From assembly GCF_900163965.1 (NCBI RefSeq), contig NZ_FULE01000017.1, forward strand, positions 40,144 to 104,143: a stretch of 64,000 bases of DNA. Reading direction: 5' to 3'. The notes under the pieces are model-generated. The model was not told the DNA's origin. It searched no databases and saw nothing but the letters and a program-made list of their open reading frames with translations. A program made the position numbers and the translations under genes. This DNA is from Vibrio ruber DSM 16370. GTDB taxonomy: Bacteria; Pseudomonadota; Gammaproteobacteria; Enterobacterales; Vibrionaceae. This document shows, piece after piece, positions 53,094 to 63,794 of this stretch (position 1 is its first letter; the number at the start of each line of letters is the position of its first letter).

Positions 53094-56000
53094 TCACCAG
53101 ACAACATCCGCTTCAACACCCCGAAGATGTTGGTTGAGATTCACACCGTGAGCACTTTCTCTGCTATAACGCTGTCGGACTCTGATTGATTGACGGATTG
53201 ATTTTGAGGTTAAGGCCAGTGGCGGATATCTCCGGTTAAAATGTGCAATAGCTTGCTGTGTCTTCAGCATCAACCGCTCATCTCCCAGCTTCCACGCCAG
53301 ATAATACGATTTCATTAGATTGGAGCGACGATCCAGTACATGCTGCTCATAGTTTTTACGCGCGTTGTTGAGTTGATATTGTTTGGATAAATCCCCCGGC
53401 GTCATTCCGACCAATTGCTCTAGAATCTCAAAAACGTCAAAGTCCTCTTTATATGCATCACCCCGGCTATTTAAAGCACCTTCGTCTGCATACCGATAGG
53501 CTTTCATGACATTCTTCACAGCAACCGGGACAAGACCTTCAATACTGCGATAATAATCCCCGTGAAGTGCTTTATCACCGGATCGGATTGCCTGTACTGC
53601 AACACCGCCCAGAACAGGACCGGCAACCTGCTGCGCATAAAAAGACCAGACATTGTCCCCTTCCAAATCCCGGTTCGGATCGCGTATCCACATCCCGTCT
53701 AACGAAATCCTCGGTGACATCCCAGCCCCACCAACCCCGTAAATAATCTTATTCGCAATATTCTCCCCAAGTACATCAGACAAATAGGTTTTGAACTCGG
53801 TTTCAGCCTCCCATGGCTCATCATCATCACCAAAAGCAGCATTCAGACTGTTTGCCAGACCGTATACCAGACTCAGAGGTAATGCGGACACCCCACCCAA
53901 TAGCGCAGTCATACCCAGTGTGCCGACAAGCTGTTTTCTGGCTTCCGATCGTTCTTCAGACGTCATACCTTTCATTGACAGGAATGCATTGCGCATCAGA
54001 TAGTAAGTCATGTTCTGCGAATATTGTTTGAACTGAGTTGCCACCTTCATCACAGGACTCTGCATATAGCGAGCCCGGTTCACATTCGAATAATCAAAAT
54101 GTGCATCCCATGTTAATTTTTCAGCCAATTTTGCAGATTGGTCGTGACTCATGCCTTTTTTACGAGCCAACCGGTAGGTTGCAAGCGCTGTGGTTTCCCG
54201 GTTAAACACCTCAGCTTTGTGAAACAGAGCCGACATCCAGCCGGAGAACTTCTCGTATGCAGGGCTGTACTTCCAGCTCTGCCCTTCGGCCATGCCTGCT
54301 AAATCATGCGCATTGGTAGAATCCAGCAGGCCGGAGTCGTACCACTGATTGAAAGCGGCAATTTCACCTGCATCTTTCAGTTTTGATTTAATGTTGCCTT
54401 TGGCTGAAATAAATTCTTTCGTTGCTTTTGCCAGCTCAGATGAGGCACGAATTGCGCCAAACTTACTGGCAATCATGGGCAAAGCAACCACAAAATTCTG
54501 AGTGATGTTCACTGCCGCTGCTGCCGGAGAAAAACCCAACATATATAAAAACCCAAGGGATGTGATTTTCTGCGCGGCTTTGGAATGTTTCGGATACATG
54601 ACCCATTCATGGCGTTTCATCAGTTCATTGGCATACCTTGATGACTGATTGTCTCCACTCTGCTTCGCGGTTTCTATCGTCTCAGTTGCAAGTTTTGTCA
54701 GTTCGTCTGCGTATTCAAGCCGGGCCAACTGATAAGAACCCTTGACCATATTTTCAGCCAGCGCCCTGAGCGCATCATTACTCCACCCTTTCACTTTCTG
54801 TCTGTGCATAAATTGTTTACGCATCGAGCGGCTAGGCAATGACTGAAGATACATTTGATAAATCATGTCCTGTAGTTCGGTTTTCTTTAAATCATTGAGA
54901 CTGGATTCTTCAACCTGTCCGACTAAATCAACCACAAAACCCAGACTCGCCCCTTCAATATGTTGGTTTTTGTCCAACTTATAACCGGTAAAAACAGAAA
55001 AACCCTGACGTTCAAGTTTCTTTTTCGCCACTTGTTGCTCACGCTCAGACTCATACATCATATAGCGTTTCTCGCCGTTCTCATCGGTGGTACTCAGCCA
55101 GTAATCCCCAAACCGGGCGAGAGGAAAATACGGTGCCATAACTTCCTGTAACTCAAATTGCGCTCTCAAATCAGCCAGACGCGCCTTTTTTATCCTGCCG
55201 TCAATCGCCGCATTGATAATCTGCTGCTCCAGTAGATGTTTAAAAAGATCGTGACGCTCCCGGTAGGTATCACGCATCGTCCGGTAATGCTGTTTCGCTT
55301 CCTCCGGCAACTTATCAAATCGCTGTTTTAACTCAGCATGTTTTTTCATACGACGGGGCTCACCGGCCAGCATATTTCTGAGCGTTTTCAGCTCATCCAT
55401 TTGCTCATTAGTTTTATGACTGCCGTCGTTTACATATTCCAGATGCTGTATCCGTTTCTCGGCAACCTCCCGAGCGGACTGAAACGCTTGCGCCGGGTCA
55501 ACACCTTCAATAGTTGACTGATGTGCGATATCAAACATCTCATCAGCATCTTGTTTGTGCCGACCCATCCATTTACGGATAGAATTAGCCATCTCGTGCG
55601 CATCAAAGGCGAGCTGATTCCGACGGCTTAACATCCGGTGAACGGTATCAACATATTCACTCAACTGGGGCAGTTTTCGCTGAGACAGATCCGCAAGTTG
55701 GCGTAGTGTGAGAGCTCCGAGTCCCAGATTGCCACGAACCGCCCCCAGCCCCTGAGAAACTGCATTGAGCACACCGCCGAATCTGGCCTGTGGTGTAGAT
55801 TGAGCCAGCGCTTCATCCAGAGTCATGTTTTTTTCCTGAGAGAACTGAATACCAGATGATGTTGATGTCCTGCTGTCCGCAGCTTTCAGATATGGGTTAT
55901 TTGCCATTCTGACCCGATCCGCCAACATCTGTACGATATTGTTCAGCTCAGCAACAGTGACATCCGATGCTTTCATCAGCCCGACCTTTCTCAGGGCGTG

Positions 56001-59000
56001 AGCAATAGCTTCCACCACCCGATCCCACCACTGCCGGATTTTGTTTCTGTCGATTTCAGCGGCGCGTGCCAGCACCTCTTCAACCAAATCACTGTCACTC
56101 TGGCCTCGATAGTTCCGGTCAACGCTCTCCCACAACGCCTTCAGATACGGAGAGTTCCGACCCTGCCTGACACGCCGGAGGATGCTCTGATATTCAGCAG
56201 CCCCCACCACTGTTTTCAGACTATGATGCACCAGTATTTCATGGCGCAGTTTCTGGCGAAGCTGTTTTGCACTCTCAAGATTTTCAGCAATTACGACAAC
56301 TTCACGGCTGTCCCTGCGATAAAATGAATAAATCACACGTTGGCCGAAATTCATTCCCGCAATTTTCTCCGCCGCTGCCTGTGTCGGAACCACGGTTACT
56401 TTCACACCGGCTCCGCCTTGGTAGGCTTTCAGCCACTGACTGACCGCCAGCTCTGCCGACTTCAGAGACATGCCTTTAGCCGGTGTCCGGGTTGCGATAC
56501 TGGCCTTGCTGAAAACAATCTCTGATGAACTGGTTTTCGGCTGCTCTATCTGATTCAGACGCATAAAATCGTCAATCTGAGCTTTGCTGATAGGCCGAAG
56601 GGGAGCAATCTTTTCAAATGCATTCACCAATACTGACAGGTCTGAGGGCTTAACCCCGACACTCAATATCCCACTGCCGCTGACGGCCTGCTCTCCGATA
56701 ATCGCTTCAATCTCCGGGTTCCCCCAAAAACGTTTCCCTCTGCTGACTGATTTAGGCATTTGCAATACATATGTTACTTCAGCGCCGCGAGAGTCCCGGC
56801 GCAGATACACATCATGCTGTTTGGTCGAAAGCCCTAATGATGCCAGTTCGTTATCGCGGGTATTCATCAGCCAGTCAAGGGACTGCTCCGCCGTGGCATC
56901 CACACTCGCTTTAATATGTGTCTTTGGCTCAAAACTGCGGGGTAATAACATTCCCTGAATCACACGACCGTCATGTGTTGTAAACGGAACGATCTGCCCC
57001 GCTTTGATGGTTTGATCTTTTGCCATGATTAAATTGCCCGTCATGACATAACGGTTTTCAACGGACGGTAAAGATGCCTGATGGTCAAAGATCATCTGCA
57101 TCTGGCTTTCATCCATCTCATTACCGGCTTGGGTCAGCGTCCCATCGTGAATATGTCGGTATGTAAACGAAATATGCCGGGTCTGATCAGCAACCATCAC
57201 TTCAATTCTGGTTTTTGACGGAGCCATAGGATCGCCGGACTGACTGGCATGATTCACACCGACCACCACCCCCATCACAGACGGACTATCTGTCTCTTCA
57301 GGATTAAATTTAACCCGAACAAACTGACCATATGCCCCTGATACCCAACGCTCATAACTCCCGATGCGGTGTTTGTAAGCCGCGAGTGCAGAGGTCATCT
57401 CATTTTTTTCAGACACAAGTGATTTCACCGATTTTCCTTTGGCACGGTGAGTTTCAATCAACTGGTTCAGAGACTCCACTTTGCCCTGCATCTGATCGTA
57501 AAATTCATTGGCCTGAACTTTCACCTGATGCGCCAGTGATTTGAACGTAGCCTCACTACTCTGACTAAGCCGCTCCTGCACTTCATCCCAGTGCGGCGCT
57601 TTCCCTTGCATCTTCGCTCTGATCCGGGTGAGATAAACCGGCTCGGAGAATACGCCGCGCTTCGGATCGCCTGCGACCAGTTGCGTCTGCTCGACCGGCT
57701 CAGCCTGTAAATCGATCTCAGTCATATTCAGATAGTTCTGACCGGTGGCATTGAGATAATTGATTTTTTCTGCATACAGGGTATCCAGCTCAGCCAGAAC
57801 ATCCCGCTGGAGCGCAACCGGCAATACAGCAAGTTTTCCCAGAAAATAGTTTGCGGGTTGGTCTGCCTCACTCACCTTGACAAAATCATCGCCATATTCA
57901 CCCAGTGCTTTCAGATTTTCTTTAACATACTGAATCACAACCGCATCCCCGTATGGATTGAGTAAATCAAAGGATTTAACAGAGGTCGCAGATTCAGTTG
58001 AGCCGGAGGTGTTGGCATTCAGACTGGCCATTTTCCCGGCCAGCACCGCCGCAGGACGCTTTTCACTGGGTAAATCCAGCCACGCATTCGCATACTTCGG
58101 TACATTGACCTGCCCGGTCCGGTTGACACGCCCCAGCATCTGCATATAGGTATCAATATTGAGACTCGGCTGAGCCACAATCATAAATCGTTGACGGGTA
58201 TCCGGATAATCGTCGCGGCTGTGAATGGACAGACCTGTCGAACCCGCCTGATTTAAAATCAGCACATCCAGCGTTCCGGCATTAAATTGATCAACCTGCC
58301 CCCGTCGGTCATTCGCTTCTGCTGTTGCTCTCGGGATTATTTTCCTAGAATCATAATCCACCATCCGTTTGCGACCGGTGATTTCTGCAACCCTCAGCCC
58401 TGCCTGCTCAAGCCGGTGTCTGATATGATCAATCGGAGAGGCGGGAATATTGTAGTGCGCTATTTCAACAATGGCGGCTTTGGCTTGGTCATACAGGTGT
58501 TTCAGTAATGGGCTGTCTATGTCATCAATCGATACGGTAAATTTCTCTGAATTCTTCTCGCCCGGTGCTTTCACCCGGTACGCCAGCACATTGTCCAGCG
58601 TTCTACCCAAATAATCAGCATAAGACAGTGACCCCAGCGAATCCCCATCACTCAGATTATTATCTGCCATATAGTTCTTTAATGCCGATCCCAATGTACT
58701 TTCCAGAGCAATCACCGGCTTTTCACCACGACCGGATGATGCAATCGCCAATTCAGCAATTGCATCAGCTTTCAGACCTAGTGTTAACTGCGCAATATAG
58801 TTATGCACCACCGAACTGAACGAATTAACATTGATGTTCTTATCCGCTTTATTACCACCGGTCAGCGTATCCAGCCCGTGCTCCGCCGCAATACTTTCAG
58901 CAAGCTCCTCTTGTACATAATCGTCCCATGCTCGGGACAGACGCTGTAACCCCCGCAGAGCCGCCGTGGTCGTATCAAAGGCTCTTTCAATATCACCACC

Positions 59001-62000
59001 CGAACTGATAATTTCATCTTTGATTTCAATACCATCAAAGCTGCGCTCTCGACGAATATAATGCCCGGCCTGTGCCAGTTTGGCGGCAATATAGTTCTGC
59101 ATCCCGAGGCCACCGGTTTCAATCGCTCCGGTCACATCATCGCCTCCCGCCGCAACCCCTAAATCAGTCCGTCGGTACAGGGCCATATTTTCTGGTCGTT
59201 TCGCATAGGTGGCAGACAGATACGTCAGACCGGCCACTTTTCCCACATATTGATTAAAGAAAAGCCCACGATTTGACTTTGCCTTTTCTCCGGAAGCGGC
59301 TGAATGCGCTTCATCCATCACCAGAACGGCATTTTTAGCCAGCGCATTCAGAACCGATTTTTTTATACCGCGCTGGTCTGTACTGATTTGATCATATGTG
59401 GCAAATAGCGCATCAAAACCGTCAGGTAACCGACCGGTCTCATTCATTTCAGCAAAATATTTTTTGAGGGTCTTACCGCTGTTCCGGTGTCTGAATACTG
59501 TTTTTTCCTGTGGGGTTCCGGAAGAGATTACCTGCTTAATGCCGACACCACGGTTCATAATCAGTGGGGTAAACTGCCTCACACCGATATCAGCAAGGTC
59601 GTCAACCATATCGGTAAACAGATTATCTTTTTGTGTAATGAAGATGGGCGTCTTACCGGCATTCATCGCATAACGAAGGATGCCGGCAGCCTGACGGCCT
59701 TTGCCGACACCGGTCTGGTCGCCGATAATAATTGCCTTATTATTTTCAATCGCAGAAACGGCCAGTCCGACAGCATCGGTTTGCAGTCCCATAAACGCAT
59801 CGTGCAACTCAGATATCGAGGGATATCCGAGCTTGTCCATGACATAAGTATCGATATTGCCATGACGCGCTTCTAAATCTGACAGCGCCTCTGAGGTGTA
59901 GTATTCAATGTTGGCCGGGGTTAATACGCTGTCATTCAGACCGCCCGATTTAGACCGGTAAACCGACTGGAAGGCATTCGCCCGCTTGCTGTCCGGGGCT
60001 GTTTTAATCTCATTTTCGTCTAAAGGTTGAGCAGGCTGATGACTTTTATCAGATCCTGTGTCCTTTTTTGTCCATCCGGCAGGGTCAGCACTGTTTTCTG
60101 TGGATAATTCTCTAGATCCCAGAATCTTTCCAGCAGTCCGATGGATGAGCCTTCCAGTATCCAGTCGGACATCTCGTGCGGCGATAGTGGACTGATCTGC
60201 GGGGGGAGATCCAGCAAAATGACCGCTTCTCTTTGTTCTTCTTTCGTTGCCATCTCGATGGTGAATGCCAGCTTTTCTCTGAGTTCGCTGAGCATCAGCT
60301 CGTAAGACAGCTTCCGCTCTCTGCTTACCCGACACCTGAGCAGGATCTGTAGTTCTTCGTCCATATCGGGATGATTGGGTACCCAGTAACCCCTGTTTCC
60401 GGTAGTGCTCATAAAGAGAGTCCCATGTCTGATGTCTTGTTATCCGTGATTTTGTCGGCGCAAACTGTCCGGTCGGTGTTTTGGCTCTGCCATCGATGCT
60501 GATGAGCATCACTGGCCATCCGGCTCCCTGTTTCTCATAGAGCTTCCCGTCAATTTCCGTGTAGTCGCGCACATGGTAGTTCTGATGCAGCCAGTTGAGA
60601 AAAATCCGTTGATTGACGGAGAGCTTACCGACGACTTTACTGGTGCCAAGGATAAGATACGCTTTACCGTCAGATTTCATCGCCTGTAATGCATTTCTGG
60701 CAATCACATGATCCAGCTCGCCCAACTGGATTATATTGCCGAATCTGTCTTCAAAAGAAAACTTTTCTGGTTCACCTTTTTCGCCTCTTATTTTCCCAAA
60801 TGGCGGATTGGCGATCACCCGGTCTACTGTCTCTGTCACCATTCCATTGGTGAGTGGATCGCCATTGGCATCGAGTGTGGTCACGTCAAACCCACTCCAT
60901 CTAAGTGACTCAGCCCGAACCGGATCCAGTTCATTTGCAAAGGTATTCTCCGGTGCAGAAGTCATCAACAACAGACCATTCCCAGCCGTTGGCTCCAACA
61001 CCGTGGTATCTGCATCAATCCCGGCCACAATATTACCCAGAAACGACAGGGGAGCCGGGGTGCTGTATGCCTGTAAATCGGAACTGTGAGCGGTTCTGAT
61101 ATTCAGTTTCGGTTGAGCCTGATAATCCTCAGTCAGTTGGTTGAAAATTCTCTCGACCGATTGAGGGGAACTATCCTGCTCAAGTGCTTTATTTACCTTC
61201 AGACGCCGTTGATTAATTTGCGCAGTTTCGTAGGCTTCTTGCAGTTTTTTCATCATCAGCGGTGTCACATCACTGATGCTGCCCAGCTCATAGATGTCTT
61301 TGCCTGCCCGTTTTAAAGCGAGATTATTGGACGGTTTAAACCCGGATTGAATCCGGGTCTGCATGGCTTCAAGGAGCTGAATATTTTCACTGACTTCCGG
61401 CTGTGGCTCTTCCTCTGATTGTCTTTCCGTTTGCGGAGAGGCCTGTTGGGATTGAGCTTCAGGTTCAGATGGTTCCTTCCCTTCGGATGCTGCTTTTATT
61501 TTTCGCTCAAAGTCACTGAGATTGTTATACCCGTGTTTTTTAACCCGCTCATTCAACGCTTTGGCCATAATCCCTTCATTTCGATAAACGGTACGGATAC
61601 CTTTTAGTGAGGCTTTCCCCGTACTTTCTCTGTTTGATTGAAGTGTTTTTTCTATCAGTGCTTTGGCTTTTGAAAGCGTGTCATATTCGTCTTCCCGAAC
61701 TTCCGTTTCAGGTTGATTTGCAGCTACGGGGGAACTCTCCGGGATTACTGCCTCCAAACTGGTGATATCATGTTCAGCCGGGGCAGACTCTGCATCAGAC
61801 GACGACCGGGATTCATTTTCTGCGGATTTTGCACGTAACTTTTCATTCAGTGCCGCAGTTTTACCGATAAACTGATTTGCCAGCGAACGAACACTATTCG
61901 TAAGCTGCTTTTTCACTTCGGGCAGTGACTTCGACCGACTGTCTATTTCAAGAACTGTTCCGCTAGTCTTATCAAGACTGGCGTTTACGCGACGAATCGC

Positions 62001-63794
62001 TTCTTGAATCAAGTTTTCTTTGAACTGTTTCGCCTCCGGAGAAGCAATCTTTTCTTCAAATAGTGCCTGCGCCGACTTTCTCCGCCGAATATTTTCGGGA
62101 TCGCTGGCTTCACGCTCTGCCTGCTGACGGGCTTCTTCCTGATATGCCTGCAACCGTTTTTCGTGGTGGCGAAACTCATTTAAAACCGCTTCGGTATCAA
62201 ATCCTTTTGAACGTTGTATCCGGCGACGAAGACGTTTACTCATTCCGGTAATTTTGCTCTCAGAAAATGACCGCTCTAACTGCCGTTCTGTTGCCTGATG
62301 TTTAATATCCTGAACTTCACTCTTTGTTGGCATGTCCGACTGAATGCGCTCTGCATCATTGTTGAACTGCTGGAACCGGCCTGACGTATCGCGCCCCATT
62401 CGATTCCGAATCTGGTCTTTTTTCAGATCGGTTTTATCCTGTCTGGCTTGCTGCTCCCGAGCGGCAGTATTCGCCTGCTCTCTTTGATAGGTGCGGGTTA
62501 CAGGTGCCCCATCAATGTCACCGATCCAGTTAGGATTAGGCGTGAACTGGGGTCGTTGAGAACGTTCATTTTCAGCCTGAAAATGCAATGCGGCTTCTCT
62601 GGCCTGAATCGCCTTATCGTCAATGGCGGCCTGAGACTTTTTCTTATTAAATGCCGCGCCTTTGTCTATGTAGGGCTGGGGCCGATGCGGCTGTCCATGC
62701 TCAACCGGGGCATCATTGTGAATTTTGTCATACCGGATCTGAGTCAGTCGGTCAATCAACGCCTGATTATTCTGATCTTCTGAAAGAAGTTGAGAGACAA
62801 CCTGCTCACGGATCTGGTCGTATTCAGCCTGCTGACTAGAGAGATTGGGGGGTGGACTCTGAGGCTTCGCAATTTCACTACTCTCTTTTAGCTGTTGATT
62901 GCGAGTTTTTAAATCACGTTTATGATTAGTCACATGCCGATCAACGGCGGTCGCCAGCGGATCAACGTCCAGATTTTTTGCACTCTGGGCTAACTGCTGA
63001 TATTCATCAGCGAGTGCGACTGAATAATCCGGATCGTTATATACATCCGGGTCAGATAATTCTTTCTCAATCTGCGCGGCACGTTCCGGATTATATGCTC
63101 TGGCAAGATACATCGTCTCACGCCGGTCAGCGGCACTTAATACGCCTTTCTCTTTTAACTGATCCCGACTCTCCCCTATCCCCTGAACAAATGAGTCCTG
63201 CATAGTCTTTGAGGGAGACTCAGGCACATCCGGTTGTCTTTCATTCTCGGATATATCAACATCTTCGGTATACGGCTGAGACTCATCCTGTGTCGAAGAC
63301 GGCTCTTGCACTAAGGTATTACTGTCAGTAGGTGACGCTTCTTTCGTATGGCTATTTTTGCCTCTGAGGCCGCCAATCCCGCCCGATACTGCGCCGATCC
63401 CCATGCCTACAGCAGCGCCTTCGGCAGCGCTCTGTAATGCTCCGCCCCATGGGTCACGCTCCGTTCCGGTCACAGTATTCATTGCAGTATTGGTGGCATA
63501 AGTTTGTCCGGCATTCTCAATGCCTTCGGTAACGCCTTCCGTCACGCTCCCCTTGAATGCGCCTTTAAGCGCACCTTTGGCTGCATGACCAGTCACTGCG
63601 CCGAATAACAGCCGATCTCCCAATGCTCCGGCAACAGACGAGGCAATTGCAGCAGGGTCACCTGCAATGGTTCGGCTAACATAATTGGCCGTCTCTTCTT
63701 TAGCAAGATTGACCATATCTGTAGGATCCATGCTTTCATTGGCGGGGTCATTGACAATAAGGTGCAATTGTAACCATCCCAGTTTTAATGGCAC
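53094..63794 (-). CDS. Giant polyvalent protein (DarB-like: methyltransferase, strawberry-notch helicase, PLxRFG), 5'-truncated by IS
   Basis: A frame of 3566 residues. The first ~8 codons lie in IS sequence, so the native N-terminus is lost; a possible restart is ATG at 63731. Order: Gly/Ala-rich segment (about 50-150); long charged coiled region (150-880); adenine-methyltransferase core with EPTAGNG (934-940) and NPPF (996-999); SF2 helicase of strawberry-notch type with GDQTGVGKG (1358-1366), DEAH (1494-1497) and QMLGRVNRTGQ (about 1885); metallopeptidase-like HEILVHH (2518-2524); PLARFG (2891-2896), the PLxRFG hallmark; and a C-terminal LPD38-like tail. Phage P1 DarB, also methyltransferase plus helicase, enters the host with DNA and blocks type I restriction. 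Such proteins belong to phages and conjugative elements. Domains firm; activity after truncation unknown. Confidence 0.88.
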   Translation of the reverse strand: MPLKLGWLQLHLIVNDPANESMDPTDMVNLAKEETANYVSRTIAGDPAAIASSVAGALGDRLLFGAVTGHAAKGALKGAFKGSVTEGVTEGIENAGQTYATNTAMNTVTGTERDPWGGALQSAAEGAAVGMGIGAVSGGIGGLRGKNSHTKEASPTDSNTLVQEPSSTQDESQPYTEDVDISENERQPDVPESPSKTMQDSFVQGIGESRDQLKEKGVLSAADRRETMYLARAYNPERAAQIEKELSDPDVYNDPDYSVALADEYQQLAQSAKNLDVDPLATAVDRHVTNHKRDLKTRNQQLKESSEIAKPQSPPPNLSSQQAEYDQIREQVVSQLLSEDQNNQALIDRLTQIRYDKIHNDAPVEHGQPHRPQPYIDKGAAFNKKKSQAAIDDKAIQAREAALHFQAENERSQRPQFTPNPNWIGDIDGAPVTRTYQREQANTAAREQQARQDKTDLKKDQIRNRMGRDTSGRFQQFNNDAERIQSDMPTKSEVQDIKHQATERQLERSFSESKITGMSKRLRRRIQRSKGFDTEAVLNEFRHHEKRLQAYQEEARQQAEREASDPENIRRRKSAQALFEEKIASPEAKQFKENLIQEAIRRVNASLDKTSGTVLEIDSRSKSLPEVKKQLTNSVRSLANQFIGKTAALNEKLRAKSAENESRSSSDAESAPAEHDITSLEAVIPESSPVAANQPETEVREDEYDTLSKAKALIEKTLQSNRESTGKASLKGIRTVYRNEGIMAKALNERVKKHGYNNLSDFERKIKAASEGKEPSEPEAQSQQASPQTERQSEEEPQPEVSENIQLLEAMQTRIQSGFKPSNNLALKRAGKDIYELGSISDVTPLMMKKLQEAYETAQINQRRLKVNKALEQDSSPQSVERIFNQLTEDYQAQPKLNIRTAHSSDLQAYSTPAPLSFLGNIVAGIDADTTVLEPTAGNGLLLMTSAPENTFANELDPVRAESLRWSGFDVTTLDANGDPLTNGMVTETVDRVIANPPFGKIRGEKGEPEKFSFEDRFGNIIQLGELDHVIARNALQAMKSDGKAYLILGTSKVVGKLSVNQRIFLNWLHQNYHVRDYTEIDGKLYEKQGAGWPVMLISIDGRAKTPTGQFAPTKSRITRHQTWDSLYEHYRKQGLLGTQSSRYGRRTTDPAQVSGKQRAEAVLRADAQRTQRKAGIHHRDGNERRTKRSGHFAGSPPADQSTIAARDVRLDTGRLIHRTAGKILGSRELSTENSADPAGWTKKDTGSDKSHQPAQPLDENEIKTAPDSKRANAFQSVYRSKSGGLNDSVLTPANIEYYTSEALSDLEARHGNIDTYVMDKLGYPSISELHDAFMGLQTDAVGLAVSAIENNKAIIIGDQTGVGKGRQAAGILRYAMNAGKTPIFITQKDNLFTDMVDDLADIGVRQFTPLIMNRGVGIKQVISSGTPQEKTVFRHRNSGKTLKKYFAEMNETGRLPDGFDALFATYDQISTDQRGIKKSVLNALAKNAVLVMDEAHSAASGEKAKSNRGLFFNQYVGKVAGLTYLSATYAKRPENMALYRRTDLGVAAGGDDVTGAIETGGLGMQNYIAAKLAQAGHYIRRERSFDGIEIKDEIISSGGDIERAFDTTTAALRGLQRLSRAWDDYVQEELAESIAAEHGLDTLTGGNKADKNINVNSFSSVVHNYIAQLTLGLKADAIAELAIASSGRGEKPVIALESTLGSALKNYMADNNLSDGDSLGSLSYADYLGRTLDNVLAYRVKAPGEKNSEKFTVSIDDIDSPLLKHLYDQAKAAIVEIAHYNIPASPIDHIRHRLEQAGLRVAEITGRKRMVDYDSRKIIPRATAEANDRRGQVDQFNAGTLDVLILNQAGSTGLSIHSRDDYPDTRQRFMIVAQPSLNIDTYMQMLGRVNRTGQVNVPKYANAWLDLPSEKRPAAVLAGKMASLNANTSGSTESATSVKSFDLLNPYGDAVVIQYVKENLKALGEYGDDFVKVSEADQPANYFLGKLAVLPVALQRDVLAELDTLYAEKINYLNATGQNYLNMTEIDLQAEPVEQTQLVAGDPKRGVFSEPVYLTRIRAKMQGKAPHWDEVQERLSQSSEATFKSLAHQVKVQANEFYDQMQGKVESLNQLIETHRAKGKSVKSLVSEKNEMTSALAAYKHRIGSYERWVSGAYGQFVRVKFNPEETDSPSVMGVVVGVNHASQSGDPMAPSKTRIEVMVADQTRHISFTYRHIHDGTLTQAGNEMDESQMQMIFDHQASLPSVENRYVMTGNLIMAKDQTIKAGQIVPFTTHDGRVIQGMLLPRSFEPKTHIKASVDATAEQSLDWLMNTRDNELASLGLSTKQHDVYLRRDSRGAEVTYVLQMPKSVSRGKRFWGNPEIEAIIGEQAVSGSGILSVGVKPSDLSVLVNAFEKIAPLRPISKAQIDDFMRLNQIEQPKTSSSEIVFSKASIATRTPAKGMSLKSAELAVSQWLKAYQGGAGVKVTVVPTQAAAEKIAGMNFGQRVIYSFYRRDSREVVVIAENLESAKQLRQKLRHEILVHHSLKTVVGAAEYQSILRRVRQGRNSPYLKALWESVDRNYRGQSDSDLVEEVLARAAEIDRNKIRQWWDRVVEAIAHALRKVGLMKASDVTVAELNNIVQMLADRVRMANNPYLKAADSRTSTSSGIQFSQEKNMTLDEALAQSTPQARFGGVLNAVSQGLGAVRGNLGLGALTLRQLADLSQRKLPQLSEYVDTVHRMLSRRNQLAFDAHEMANSIRKWMGRHKQDADEMFDIAHQSTIEGVDPAQAFQSAREVAEKRIQHLEYVNDGSHKTNEQMDELKTLRNMLAGEPRRMKKHAELKQRFDKLPEEAKQHYRTMRDTYRERHDLFKHLLEQQIINAAIDGRIKKARLADLRAQFELQEVMAPYFPLARFGDYWLSTTDENGEKRYMMYESEREQQVAKKKLERQGFSVFTGYKLDKNQHIEGASLGFVVDLVGQVEESSLNDLKKTELQDMIYQMYLQSLPSRSMRKQFMHRQKVKGWSNDALRALAENMVKGSYQLARLEYADELTKLATETIETAKQSGDNQSSRYANELMKRHEWVMYPKHSKAAQKITSLGFLYMLGFSPAAAAVNITQNFVVALPMIASKFGAIRASSELAKATKEFISAKGNIKSKLKDAGEIAAFNQWYDSGLLDSTNAHDLAGMAEGQSWKYSPAYEKFSGWMSALFHKAEVFNRETTALATYRLARKKGMSHDQSAKLAEKLTWDAHFDYSNVNRARYMQSPVMKVATQFKQYSQNMTYYLMRNAFLSMKGMTSEERSEARKQLVGTLGMTALLGGVSALPLSLVYGLANSLNAAFGDDDEPWEAETEFKTYLSDVLGENIANKIIYGVGGAGMSPRISLDGMWIRDPNRDLEGDNVWSFYAQQVAGPVLGGVAVQAIRSGDKALHGDYYRSIEGLVPVAVKNVMKAYRYADEGALNSRGDAYKEDFDVFEILEQLVGMTPGDLSKQYQLNNARKNYEQHVLDRRSNLMKSYYLAWKLGDERLMLKTQQAIAHFNRRYPPLALTSKSIRQSIRVRQRYSRESAHGVNLNQHLRGVEADVVW
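60020..60412 (-). CDS. Possible overprinted gene inside the polyvalent gene
   Basis: A 130-codon frame on the same strand but a different phase, lying in the linker between methyltransferase and helicase. It has ordinary protein composition (DEELQILLRCRVSRERKLSY, ELMLSELREKLAFTIEMA, EMSDWILEGSSIGLLERFWD), whereas the main frame here is rich in Arg, Thr, Gln and Ser (about residues 1128-1258), as out-of-phase reading often is. GGGA lies 8 bases before the ATG, a weak ribosome site. It may be an embedded gene, or the original linker frame bounded by two compensating shifts. Family not recognised. Confidence 0.4.
   Translation of the reverse strand: MSTTGNRGYWVPNHPDMDEELQILLRCRVSRERKLSYELMLSELREKLAFTIEMATKEEQREAVILLDLPPQISPLSPHEMSDWILEGSSIGLLERFWDLENYPQKTVLTLPDGQKRTQDLIKVISLLNL

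Noticed and set aside
59487..59876. 129-codon frame antisense to the helicase domain
   Set aside because: The sense strand there encodes the Walker A region of the helicase with clear motifs; no ribosome site or family for the antisense frame.
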